From assembly GCA_039984955.1 (NCBI GenBank), contig JBDWTN010000007.1, positions 868,001 to 932,000 of the forward strand: a stretch of DNA of 64,000 nucleotides. The letters are read 5' to 3'. Under the pieces are notes generated by a model. The model did no database searches, was not told the origin of the DNA, and saw nothing but the letters and a program-made list of their open reading frames with translations. Positions 16,693-26,900 of the stretch are shown one piece after another. This DNA comes from Marinobacter alexandrii (lineage in GTDB: Bacteria > Bacteroidota > Bacteroidia > Cytophagales > Cyclobacteriaceae). Within the stretch, counting starts at the first letter, position 1; every line of letters starts with the position of its first letter. The translations under genes and the position numbers were made by a program.

Positions 16693-17697
16693 TTACAATT
16701 CCATCGCAAAGTAGGCGTAGCTATCAGCATTATCGATCGTCTTGTCTGCTTTTAACCCGGCATATTTTGAAGTCTCCCATTTATAAGCATGATCATCTAT
16801 ACCGGCATACTTATGAGCTATTTCGTGAATTATAATTCTCCTTCTTTGAAAGCTTGAGATAGTATGGAAATAATAGAAACATATATGAACATCACCTGCT
16901 ATCAAACCAAAGAAATAGTAAGGCACATAAGCCTCTATATTAGATTTACAACTATTGTCACATTCAAACTCAAGGCCCTTAGAGAAGGACATCTCTATTT
17001 TATTGAGCTTCTCCAACATTATATTTATATCACTATTTAATCGAAAGTGTCTCTTAAGAAGGTTTTTGTAATGATTTGGTATAATCTTTGGATTATTTTT
17101 AATCAGCTCCAGTGCTTTACGTGCGGCAATTACTTTTCTGAGAGAACTCTTTATTTCATTCGCTATTTTTCGACGTTGAATAGGTGTACAATTATCAAAT
17201 TGTTCCTTGCCCAATTTGAATCCATTTGGTTTTTTATTAGCTGAAAGTCGCTCCTTGACAGACTCTAATGATGGCATGAAGAATTCTCTATTAGTAGGGA
17301 CTTTTCTCCAGTTAGAAACGGGACCATTCAACTTAATGATGTAGGCCCGAATAGCTAAGTTGTTAGCCCTACTTAATCCATGTTTTGTGTCCTTGTAAAT
17401 ATTCCATATTGCAGTGCCAATACTCTTTACATTTTTAATCTTGCCCGGTTTGTTTTTCTCCACCGGCAAGATAACTTCATATGGATCGTTGCTTTTCTTC
17501 TGAATAATTCGATTGCTATTATTATTTATAACTCCTTTATGCGATGGACTGATAAGATCTGCAATTGCTTTTGTTCCTTTTGCTTTTTCATAAACACCTG
17601 TATGAATATTTTTTTTTATACTATCGCCATTTTTAGAAGGCTTATTATGTATTGATTTAGTAACATGTCTTGTTTTAGAATAACTGCTAGTAAACAT
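16693..17697 (-). CDS. M35/lysine-specific-type zinc metallopeptidase, probable eCIS cargo
   Basis: 334 residues with a strongly basic N-terminus (1-90) and no signal peptide. The C-terminal domain has HEIAH at 291-295 followed by 'AGIDDHAY' (Asp302 as third zinc ligand) and ends 'ADSYAYFAMEL'. This is the aspzincin layout (HExxH plus GTxD) of the deuterolysin/lysine-specific metallo-endopeptidase family. A cysteine pair ('FECDNSCKS') lies before the active site. Aspzincins in other bacteria are often secreted toxins or digestive enzymes; here the lack of a signal peptide and the position inside the cargo block point to delivery by the injection system. It lacks the DUF4157 domain, so loading would need another signal. 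Confidence 0.78.
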   Translation of the reverse strand: MFTSSYSKTRHVTKSIHNKPSKNGDSIKKNIHTGVYEKAKGTKAIADLISPSHKGVINNNSNRIIQKKSNDPYEVILPVEKNKPGKIKNVKSIGTAIWNIYKDTKHGLSRANNLAIRAYIIKLNGPVSNWRKVPTNREFFMPSLESVKERLSANKKPNGFKLGKEQFDNCTPIQRRKIANEIKSSLRKVIAARKALELIKNNPKIIPNHYKNLLKRHFRLNSDINIMLEKLNKIEMSFSKGLEFECDNSCKSNIEAYVPYYFFGLIAGDVHICFYYFHTISSFQRRRIIIHEIAHKYAGIDDHAYKWETSKYAGLKADKTIDNADSYAYFAMEL

Positions 17698-17764
17698 ATT
17701 ATACTCCTTTTTTTATAAGGATTTCTCCAAATTAATGGTATTCATCCGATCTGTAATTAAGATC

Positions 17765-19579
17765 TTAATTGTATTCAACGATAACATATTTTCTACGCCA
17801 ATTTTCATCTGAAATCTTATTTGCATCCAATTCTTTACCCAAATCAGATGGGGCAGATCCTTTTTCTAAACCTGTCCATTTTATAGTTGGAATTTTGTTA
17901 TAATTGATCGACTTAGTGGCTTGTAGAGCAAGTGTTTTCATTTCAGATGAAATTAGTCTGTAATATCTTGGTCCTGAACCGACATTGTAAAAACGACCTT
18001 CGCCAGTTAATGCAAGTACCTTGCGGTTAGCCCCTTCTATCCATCGAGCTTTAATAGTTCCATACCTTCCGTCATCCGTCTTTTCACCAATTGGTTTGAT
18101 TTCATTTTGAAACTTAAAAACTAAAACTTCGATTAACTTACCATATTGCTCCTTGGTTGGATCAAAAGCCAAGAACAAAATTCCAAGTTCTCTGTTATTT
18201 TTAATTGATAAATTATTATTCAACTTATCAAACCCCTGAGCAGCTGATTTTTTCAAGACCTCAAAAAAAGCTTCATATTTAGAATCCCCAGTTATTGATG
18301 ATAGCTGGTTCTGTGCATTAATACTGGCCAATTTTCTTCCGGTCTCAGTGGCCTTTAAAAAAAGGCTTTTAGTTCTTTTATCATCTAGGAGTGCCAAAGC
18401 GAGTCTATACTGGGTAGTTGATGCAGATACAGGCAATAGTTTAGCAAAAGCGGCTAAACCTTTACCCAATAGTTTTCCAATTCCTGGCATCAAAAAACCA
18501 AGAGCAATTTCCAAAATAATTGATGCAGCTTCTTTTTGAGCCTTTAGCATATTTGCAACCTTAACCTTAACCTCAAGTAGAGCCGTTCTGAAATAGCTAG
18601 AACAAGTTACTATTCTATCACCAGTAACTCTGATGAGTTCACTTCGTTTGCTCATTGGCAGCCTAAAAGATAGCCCACTTCCCTTTTTCATTATTTTTGA
18701 CTTTCTAGGGGTAACTCTATATTTCTTTTCTTTTAATCCTCCCCCCTGCTGCACCGTATGTGTCAGTTCATGCGCCAGCAAATGTTTACCTGAACTACTA
18801 TTCGTATCGTACCTTCCTTGATTGAAGTAAATGTGGTTGCCATGAGCAAAGGCCTGCGAGTTTAGCTCTTTGTTCATTTGCACCGCATTGCTGTCGGTAT
18901 GTACTTTCACACCGCTGAAATCCGTCCCAAAGCGGGAGCTCATGAACTCGTTTGTTTCCGCAGGTAATGGATTGCCTCCACCCTTACTTGCGTTTAGCTG
19001 AGATTCTAAAGAAGACCCAACTTCTTTTGATCCATTCGTTTTTCGTTGGATGGATTTTCCCTGAAGTGGTTCCTCTTCTTCAGGAGGCATCCGTTGAATC
19101 CTCTTGGTCATAGGCTCTTCCTCCTCAGCACTCATTCTTTGGATCGGTTTTGTTGCCAGTTCTTTATCGTCTTCCATCCGCTGGATTCGTTTTGATTGAA
19201 TGGGTTCCTCCTCTTCAATGGGCATGCGTTGGATGGATTTGCTCTGAACAGCATCTTCCTCCTCGAAAGATTGTCGTTGAACCAATGGGGTAATCAAACT
19301 GGCTAAAGGTTTGGTTTGTGCTTCTTCTTGTTGACAGGCCGTGCATTTTTGTTGGATACTTAAATGCCTCCCCCTTAATCCCCCAAAACGTTGGACCGCT
19401 CCAGAGGGGGAGATTTTGGGTGCGGGCATGCTCATCACCTTATCGGCCATCGCATCTGCCTCATGTTCATACTTGTCATTGGGGTCACCTACCTTGATTT
19501 TGGTTTGAACGACTCCTTTGCGCTGAGCCCCTGCGTCGCGTTTGCGTGGGGAGGTTTCTTTGTCTGAGTTGCTGAACAT
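17765..19579 (-). CDS. DUF4157 eCIS cargo/toxin protein with IQRM repeats
   Basis: 604 residues. The N-terminus carries the 'KIKVGDPNDKYEHEADAMAD' segment common to DUF4157 cargo. A CTACQ motif (79-83) and about six acidic-basic repeats ending IQRM or IQRK (residues 105-180, 'EEEEP.Q.K.IQRM') follow. The DUF4157 domain (195-280) has HELTH at 270-274 and is nearly identical to that of the protein at 15150-16631. The C-terminal ~320 residues are unassigned. They include a hydrophobic helical stretch (about 352-385, 'GFLMPGIGKLLGKGLAAFAK') and a mixed alpha/beta end ('RYYRLISSEM', 'VIVEYN'). The C-terminal part is probably the effector, activity unknown. Its start is 80 bases from the stop of the AAA+ ATPase gene. 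Confidence 0.85.
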   Translation of the reverse strand: MFSNSDKETSPRKRDAGAQRKGVVQTKIKVGDPNDKYEHEADAMADKVMSMPAPKISPSGAVQRFGGLRGRHLSIQQKCTACQQEEAQTKPLASLITPLVQRQSFEEEDAVQSKSIQRMPIEEEEPIQSKRIQRMEDDKELATKPIQRMSAEEEEPMTKRIQRMPPEEEEPLQGKSIQRKTNGSKEVGSSLESQLNASKGGGNPLPAETNEFMSSRFGTDFSGVKVHTDSNAVQMNKELNSQAFAHGNHIYFNQGRYDTNSSSGKHLLAHELTHTVQQGGGLKEKKYRVTPRKSKIMKKGSGLSFRLPMSKRSELIRVTGDRIVTCSSYFRTALLEVKVKVANMLKAQKEAASIILEIALGFLMPGIGKLLGKGLAAFAKLLPVSASTTQYRLALALLDDKRTKSLFLKATETGRKLASINAQNQLSSITGDSKYEAFFEVLKKSAAQGFDKLNNNLSIKNNRELGILFLAFDPTKEQYGKLIEVLVFKFQNEIKPIGEKTDDGRYGTIKARWIEGANRKVLALTGEGRFYNVGSGPRYYRLISSEMKTLALQATKSINYNKIPTIKWTGLEKGSAPSDLGKELDANKISDENWRRKYVIVEYN

Positions 19580-19625
19580 GGTTTTATAAGGTTGTTTTTA
19601 TTTCTACTCGATGACCCACCCCTAG

Positions 19626-19641
19626 CCCCTCCGAGGAGGGG
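19626..19641. repeat. REP-like palindrome between ATPase and cargo genes
   Basis: CCCCTCC-ga-GGAGGGG, a GC-rich hairpin inside a 'CCCCTAG...GGGG' context typical of small dispersed palindromes in Bacteroidota intergenic regions. It sits just after the ATPase stop codon and could trim transcription or protect the upstream mRNA. Confidence 0.55.
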
Positions 19642-19658
19642 AATTTCTTAGTGAGATC

Positions 19659-21014
19659 TTAGATTGTTTTTCCTTCTTTTAAAAATTCCTTTTGAATTCC
19701 CTTTTTTAGGTCCTCCAGTCGGATATTGTTACTGTTTCTATTCAATGCCATCAGGCTACCGTATCGAATTACATTCATTACTGATCCTCCTGCCAACTCA
19801 TAGCTTTTGGCTAATTGGTCCAAATCAACCGCTATATCCAATTCACAATGCTCAGAAAATCCTCTTTTCCATAGCTCTAACCGCTCAGCCTGTTCAGGCA
19901 TGGGGAGATGGATAATGGATTGAAAACGCCTGGTAAAGGCTTCATCCAGGTTGCCACGCATATTGGAAGCCAGAATCACGACACCTGGGAAGTCTTCGAT
20001 ACGCTGCAAGAGGTAAGACACTTCCTGATTGGCGTAGCGATCGTGCGAGCTACTAACGGTAGTGCGCTTACCAAACAGTGCATCCGCCTCATCAAAAAAC
20101 AAGATCCATTGCTTGTTTTCTGCTAAATCAAACACTTTGGCTAGATTCTTCTCGGTTTCTCCAATGTATTTGGATACCACCTTAGATAAGTCAATGCGAT
20201 AGACATCACGCTGCATAGCCTTCCCTAATAAAGTGGCTGTCAAAGTCTTACCAGTCCCCGGTGGACCATAAAAGAGTGCTCGATAACCAGGTTTGATTTT
20301 TCGATGCATGTTCCACTCCACCAGAAGCTTATCTCCATGCTCCATCCACACCAAAATTTCATCGATTTGACTTCTAATAGATTGATTTAACACCAAGTCA
20401 TCCCATTCCATATCAGTGGTGAGCAGTTGAGCAGGAAAGTCGACGCTATAACTCATCTTCTGCTCCTCTCCAGTCAGCAAGAAGTGAAGGTAATTTTCAT
20501 AAACACTCAGTAGACCACTTAAAGAAGGCTCACTTACCCCTTCACCAGATTCCATCCTAACTACCTTGTTCTTGATCAATGGATCTTGCTTTTCAAAGAG
20601 CTGTAAGCACTTCATTCGATCTGAGAGATGATCGCCCGCCAGCAGAAATAGCGCAGTTTCACCAGTAGGTAAAAAACCAGTGTGACTTTTGCCTTTTTGT
20701 CCTCCAAACTCAGTGAACTCACGGTCATAGGTAGCATTCTTCACAAAAAAGGGATCCAGCAATTGAGGCTGCAGATGGGGTACTAATGTCAGCAATAGCA
20801 GCAAGCGTTGATTGATATTCAATTTCAATTGATCAATAAGCCTAGCGTATGGGGTATGACTATTGACAAGGTCAGGTGGAATTACTTCATGAATGTTTGC
20901 ATATTCACATTCATGACCGAAGTACAACTTCAGTCGAGTTTCAAGGACACGAGTGAACCACGCTAGTTCCTCAGCAAATTCTGTTGCAATTCTATCGTTT
21001 AGTTGTGGTGCCAT
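19659..21014 (-). CDS. eCIS AAA+ ATPase (Afp15-like)
   Basis: 451 residues. The C-terminal AAA+ domain has Walker A GPPGTGKT (250-257), Walker B 'ILFFDEAD' (304-311), sensor-1 Asn351 and arginine finger RR362-363. The N-terminal ~230 residues are a family-specific helical domain. The ATPase of eCIS loci is needed for assembly of particles in the producing cell; unlike ClpV it is not thought to recycle the sheath. The gene overlaps the tape-measure gene by 16 bases, indicating translational coupling, and is followed by the cargo block. Confidence 0.93.
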   Translation of the reverse strand: MAPQLNDRIATEFAEELAWFTRVLETRLKLYFGHECEYANIHEVIPPDLVNSHTPYARLIDQLKLNINQRLLLLLTLVPHLQPQLLDPFFVKNATYDREFTEFGGQKGKSHTGFLPTGETALFLLAGDHLSDRMKCLQLFEKQDPLIKNKVVRMESGEGVSEPSLSGLLSVYENYLHFLLTGEEQKMSYSVDFPAQLLTTDMEWDDLVLNQSIRSQIDEILVWMEHGDKLLVEWNMHRKIKPGYRALFYGPPGTGKTLTATLLGKAMQRDVYRIDLSKVVSKYIGETEKNLAKVFDLAENKQWILFFDEADALFGKRTTVSSSHDRYANQEVSYLLQRIEDFPGVVILASNMRGNLDEAFTRRFQSIIHLPMPEQAERLELWKRGFSEHCELDIAVDLDQLAKSYELAGGSVMNVIRYGSLMALNRNSNNIRLEDLKKGIQKEFLKEGKTI

Positions 21015-23920
21015 TCGGTATAAATAAAGTAATCGTTCCAGGGTAGTGTACAGATGTTAATGCCCCAGGGAAGGTGTTCCAGGAGCATGTCGTAGGGCCT
21101 TTCTTCTACATCCAACCTCCAACCATCCTCTATGAGCGACAGTTTTCCTTGTCTTTGTAGAAATGAGGTTCTCAAGCCTTCAATCGAAGTATTCTTAAGA
21201 ACACTCCAGTTGTTTATCACGGAGGTCAACAGGTCGTCCGATTCTGCCTTTTCCTCCTTTGAAATACTCAGTTCAAGAGGAACTGGTGTTTGAAGAGGTA
21301 ATCCACAGATCAGTTTATTGAACGTCAGCAAGTGTTCCGGGTGTTGGGTTTCGCCTGACACCAGGAACTGTACTAGATGGATGGCCCGAATGCGAGCCTC
21401 TTCATCCACGAAGGACCTGGTATCGTTCAATAATCCAAGGTTTTTAAAAAATGCCGGTAAAAAAGAAGCTAACAAGATCACGCCTGCATTGTCAATGAAA
21501 TAGGCTTTAGTCTGGTCATACTCTTCTGTTTGATGCTTACTCATCAAATGCTCCAAAGTCAGGTTGTCCTCAGAGTGAGTACCAGAATTTTCATTGTCTC
21601 CTCCTATGATCGACATGTCATCATCGATGTTTGGTAGGTCGTCGCTATCCACCTGTGGTTCGCTGGTTTTGTTAGGTGTTTTTGGATGAATCCAGCTACT
21701 TGTATCATGTTCAGGAACCTCTCTGATTTCCTTCTTGGGTGAAGAGATATTCTGCAGATCATTGCCTTCCAATGTTGCGAAGAAAGAAGATAAGGAACTC
21801 GAAAAGGTATGACCCTTATCTTCCAGGAAGGTAACGATTCTGGCAAATTGAGCAGCTATCTTTTGATAGGGTTTTACCTGAAAAGAAGCGATTTGTTCAA
21901 GCCAACCTTTAATCAGGTAATCTGCCGACCTGGCACCACTTTCAAGCGTCCAAATACTTTTCCATAGCCATTCCTTTGTTTCCATTAGTAAGGTAGTAGG
22001 TAACGATTTAGCTTTCTCGGATGAACTAATGAAGTTCTTTTCGTATACCAGGCAAATGGTCATCAAATCCTCAATGAGAGGAACAAATCGTACAACATGA
22101 TCAGCATCTGTTAAGTAGGTAATTCGGACTAATAAGATATGGTCAAACTGCTGGATCAACCCGAATCTACTTTCGCTAACGAGCATCCTGACCAGCGCTT
22201 TTCGTTGTTCTTCGGTAAGAAGGAATTTTCCTTCGGCATGCATCTGATAAATAAGGTGTTCAACCTCATCCAACCTTCCCTGATCCATGGCCTTCTGCAA
22301 GTCCATCAACCAGGCATTTACCTGCTCGTCTAACGAGGACTTTTTTTCTTCTTTCTTAGAAAAAGAAGAAGTCACTGACTCATCCTCGCTCAGTAGCCGA
22401 TCGTAGCTTGATACGTAGGTATTCCGATTTTCAAATTGCTGAATCGCTGAATGAACGTTAGTAACCAGATCCTGATAGGTCACTTCCGTGTTGCCGGCAA
22501 TATATCCAAGCACCGAATGTAAAAGCGGCAGCTGATCTGTACGCTTAATGCTCCGAAGAAAAGCCTTTTCCCATATCCAACGACGAACATGCGTGACGAT
22601 TGTGCCAGGAATTTCAATCTCTTTAAACAAAGTAACCAGGAACAACACTTCTTGCCCATTCACGATTTCAACATCCAGAATTTTGAATAGCTCTCTTAGT
22701 TGATCATCTGTGATCTTATCCATCCACTCCGTTGAACCAATACCATACATTAGGTTTTCTTTCAAAAAGGATGTCCACTCTTCTTTGCTAAACTGCTTTA
22801 ACAAAAACTCCCACTTCCCAAATAAACCTGAAGCGATCTCCGATTCAAGAAAACGCTTGAGTCCTTTCTGACTACCTGATTGTTTTCTTTCATTTTCCTC
22901 CTCTACAGCCTGCTTCTTTTTATGGTGTTCTGAGTTTTGCTCCTGATTTTGTTTACCTGAATCGTGGGAAGCAGCATCATATACCTGGTTCTCTTCGGAT
23001 GCGTTTGAAGTAATCGTTAATGCCAGAGGGGTTTGTAGTTTTTGAGGACTACCGAGTAGGTTCTGGTTTATTTTCTCATCACTCAGCTTCTTTTCACAGC
23101 GTTTCCAGCTTTCTTCGATTTGTTGCCTGAATGAAGTGGGAGCATCATCAATCAACTTTTGAATTGAAGCACCTTTCTTACCCATCAGTCTAAAAACATG
23201 ATCCACCCATGCTTCTTCTTGCCTAGGATTATCAACCAGGAACTCCAGATATCGTTCAAGCATTTCCTGAATGGAAACGGACACCAGACCCGAGTTCCAC
23301 ATTCTTTTGATCAACCAACTATCGAACTCTACATGCTGAGTCGAGTTGGACGGATTCGGCATAAGCCAGTTAGCTACCTTCTCTATGGTGGTTAAAGAAC
23401 ATTGCATGACCATTCTTCTTATGCACTTCGGATCCTTCAAGGCAGTACTTAATAGCAACTTCAATTGATCTGCTTGAGAAGTAGTCATTCGATCTAGAAT
23501 GGTTTCAATGGAGAGGTCTGGCCCGGATGCAGCCCACCAGGGAACAGCACCCGTTTTCAAATAGCTTAGTAACAGCTCTTCATCTACGACTTCCGGTGAC
23601 ATTTCTGACAGCTGTGGTTGATCAGCCCCATCCGATTCCCTCAATATATCAGGAAGAATTGTTCGTAGTTTTTCACGTGTTCGTTTGGGCATTTCTTCCT
23701 CAAGATCTTCCAGCATGATATCTCCCAAATCAAGTGGTAATGATTCTAAACGAAGGTGTACATTTTCAGGAATGAACTCATCACATACTTCTTTCAACAC
23801 TGATTCCAGTGCACCATGCATCACGTCACTGCATCTTCGATGTAGTACGAACGTATCTGAGGATTCAGGTGCCTGTACCTCCAGAAGTAATGTTTTCAGT
23901 TTATGCTGCTGTCCTCCCAT
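20999..23920 (-). CDS. Contractile injection system tape-measure protein
   Basis: 973 residues, mostly helical. The N-terminus ('LRLESLPLDLGDIMLEDLEEEM') and the C-terminus ('LEHLPWGINICTLPW', 'YTEWHHN') match the CIS tape-measure family found beside the AAA+ ATPase in Bacteroidota eCIS loci. A charged low-complexity stretch (about 300-355, E/K/Q/H-rich) and a second acidic one near residue 750 divide it into segments. The protein is expected to set tube and sheath length. Its start codon touches the stop of the Afp12-like gene and its end overlaps the ATPase gene by 16 bases. Confidence 0.85.
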   Translation of the reverse strand: MGGQQHKLKTLLLEVQAPESSDTFVLHRRCSDVMHGALESVLKEVCDEFIPENVHLRLESLPLDLGDIMLEDLEEEMPKRTREKLRTILPDILRESDGADQPQLSEMSPEVVDEELLLSYLKTGAVPWWAASGPDLSIETILDRMTTSQADQLKLLLSTALKDPKCIRRMVMQCSLTTIEKVANWLMPNPSNSTQHVEFDSWLIKRMWNSGLVSVSIQEMLERYLEFLVDNPRQEEAWVDHVFRLMGKKGASIQKLIDDAPTSFRQQIEESWKRCEKKLSDEKINQNLLGSPQKLQTPLALTITSNASEENQVYDAASHDSGKQNQEQNSEHHKKKQAVEEENERKQSGSQKGLKRFLESEIASGLFGKWEFLLKQFSKEEWTSFLKENLMYGIGSTEWMDKITDDQLRELFKILDVEIVNGQEVLFLVTLFKEIEIPGTIVTHVRRWIWEKAFLRSIKRTDQLPLLHSVLGYIAGNTEVTYQDLVTNVHSAIQQFENRNTYVSSYDRLLSEDESVTSSFSKKEEKKSSLDEQVNAWLMDLQKAMDQGRLDEVEHLIYQMHAEGKFLLTEEQRKALVRMLVSESRFGLIQQFDHILLVRITYLTDADHVVRFVPLIEDLMTICLVYEKNFISSSEKAKSLPTTLLMETKEWLWKSIWTLESGARSADYLIKGWLEQIASFQVKPYQKIAAQFARIVTFLEDKGHTFSSSLSSFFATLEGNDLQNISSPKKEIREVPEHDTSSWIHPKTPNKTSEPQVDSDDLPNIDDDMSIIGGDNENSGTHSEDNLTLEHLMSKHQTEEYDQTKAYFIDNAGVILLASFLPAFFKNLGLLNDTRSFVDEEARIRAIHLVQFLVSGETQHPEHLLTFNKLICGLPLQTPVPLELSISKEEKAESDDLLTSVINNWSVLKNTSIEGLRTSFLQRQGKLSLIEDGWRLDVEERPYDMLLEHLPWGINICTLPWNDYFIYTEWHHN

Positions 23921-26900
23921 TATTCTACGTCAAAGTTTTTGTTGATACGCATTCGTCCAATTCCCCTTTTCGTTAATTCATCATGGCGAGTTACTCGAAA
24001 GGTATCTCCCATCCTCATATCACCAATGCCCGGGTAGTATTCACACGTATGGCCAATGACAAACTCTTTCCCGATACTCATCTCTCCGATTTCCCAATAG
24101 TCTGTGGGACGAGGAGAAACCAAAAAATCTTTATGGAATGAAATCACATCATCCTTAGCTGATTCATTCCGTCCATCTGATTCTGTCAATGGTTTCTTAG
24201 GCACGATTTCCATTCCCTCTTCCCCGATCCCATGGTTATCATGTATTTCCTGTAAAGCATCTAATAATTTCCGATGAGCCCTGTTCAAATCGTAGGCATA
24301 ATGTTCCTGCAGGATCGGATCCATTGATTTTTCTGCTGCATTCATTAATAACCAGCCCCTATATGCCCGCTCAAATCGCTCAAACCCTTCCGGATGTACC
24401 CAGTAGATCTCAGGTAAAATATGGGCGGGAAGCTCTTCTATGATCTTAGTTTCAGCCAAAGACCTAAAGGCAGGGTGACAAAACCGACCGGTATGCAAGG
24501 GGAGCACCACACTTACCTTAAAAGAATACGGTTCGACCGCCTGTTCCTTGGTAACCTGAAGCGGGGGTAACAACTGGTCTTCCAAAAAGACCGGTAAAGA
24601 CTTGATCTTGGAAAAGTGAGCAACGATTCCTTCGATCAAATCTTCAAGTTCTTCTTTTCGAGTTGTTCTGGATGAAGTGGCTATCATTTGGCCTTCTATA
24701 TCCGTCAATCGGATCTCGTACTTTTGCTTTGTTGCTTTATGGATTTCATATCTCCTTTTATCCGAGATGTATCTGGCACTCAAGCTGAGTTTTTCTTTCA
24801 GCTCGTAAACATTCTGATAAGTACCACTCTTTAACCACCACTGAAAACCTTCTTCTTCACCAGATCTATCTCCTATTTCAAATTCGTAAGTGTCAACAAA
24901 TTTTGCCCGTGTGCCAAATCCTGTTTCCACTTGTGTATCCTTTGGACTTTTTTTGATTCGATAATACCTCTCCAATGATAGAGGTGTATCTTCTTCACCT
25001 GATTGGTTTGGAGTATACAGCAATCGCTCTTCATCAAAGTAACTAATGCGATTGAGCAGGCTCGATGAAGTAACTGTTTGCCTGATTTTTGGTCTCAGCA
25101 AGAGGTGTTCCAAGACGTAAAGCCGTTCATTTGCAAACCTTGATCGCATGAATTCGATTGTATGCTCGATCTCTTTATGAACTTCTTGGTGTGTATCAAA
25201 GTAAGCAATCCTACGTCCGACAATGTCTCCTGTTGGATCTAACACATTAAAATAGAATGTCCCGTCCTGAGCACATTCGCACCGATAGTTGTAGGAATGA
25301 AAACTTGAATGGATCAACGTGTCCAATTCCCGGTGAAGCTCTTCTAACTCGAAAAATTGTTTAGTACTACTTAGCAACACGCTTCCCTTCTCATCCTTTA
25401 TCCGAAACCGATATTCATCAATATCATCCAGGTCTTCCTCCTGGTAGATCTCTACGTACTTGTTAGTCAATTTCCCAGAATGAAAGTCACGTCTCTGGTA
25501 ATTTTCAAGCCCTAGCTTAGCATAAAGTCTTCGTTCAAATCCTGAAATGTTTTTGCTTTCCCATACGTCAGGGTAATGATTAACGTCGATTTTTTTGTAA
25601 TTGAAAGCAGTGCTTCGATCCCTACTCAAGGTCGGATAATCATTGAGGAAATCTAATTTATCGGCAATAACTGTATGTGCATCATTGATTTGATGCAAGG
25701 ACATCATGCGACCCAGATCATCGAAATCTTCACCATGCCTAGCCAGCAAGTGATCGAGTACTTCATTGCGTCTTCTCAGGAATGTATTTTCATTTTCTGA
25801 AATGTGATTGATTGTTCGGATGTATTCGTTTTCAGGATCCTTTTTAAAGTATTGCCATGCTTCCGTTGGATCTTCAACATTGTTTTGGTCAGCTAAAAAA
25901 GCTTTGAGAAGATTGGATACGTGGGGAACATCATAGACAGGTTTAGGGAAATAAGTTCTCGATTGACGAGGGTCAAGAGAAAAAAGATCCTTGGTATGGG
26001 ATAATTGAGATAAGTAGTCTGCCAATAATTGATCAAAAACCACTAAATATCCTTTCAATTGCTTAGCCTGTGCTTTTCGCTTCTCAGATTGTGCATCGCT
26101 TATTCCTTCATCCCCAATGTGGTACACATTAGGAAAATCATTTTGAACGGAATCATAGGAATCCAATTCCCATGATTCACCTTCTGGCATCACTTTACGT
26201 AAAAGCGTCATTGGATCATCTCTACGTTCCCTTCGAAATTGGTGAAAATACTGTTGCGCTTTTTCAGCATCCGCATATTGATCTAGAAAGGAGATTTGGC
26301 AATACTCCGTACCTAGCCGAGGTTTATAGATCTTAGGATCCAGCACCAGGAAGTCTGAAATTTCTTCATAAATCGTTCTATGCTCTGCCAGATTCGTGAA
26401 TTCCAATCCACTTACTCCAATCACTTCATCAATTCCCATAATCAGACTGACCAGATCAGAGGCATAAATAGTCTCTCGATCGGCTGCTGCCTCTATGTCA
26501 GCATCACTGATAAAGCCATGATACAAAAGAGGGCCTTGCAAAATGTCCTCCAGATCGTACCCTTGATCTTTCAGTGACTCCACACTCTTACGCTTAATGG
26601 GAGGGTCTAAATACTGATCTAACAGATCATATATTTTCCCAAGAACCATATTAACATCACTATGAGGCTTGACCTCCACATTTGCCAATACTCCTACGAG
26701 CTGCTTTCTGGCACTACGGACCCCAACAAAGTCTTCGCAGAGATTTCTATGATCATGCAATAGTTGAAATACTTTGTTAGCCAACTTTCGTGAACGGTTG
26801 ATCCTCGCAATGTATTCCGGAAGTAATGGTTCAATAAAAGGTAAGACCTGATCAGCGATGAACGGAATAATTGCCTCACCTGATAACATAACCTTAGTAC

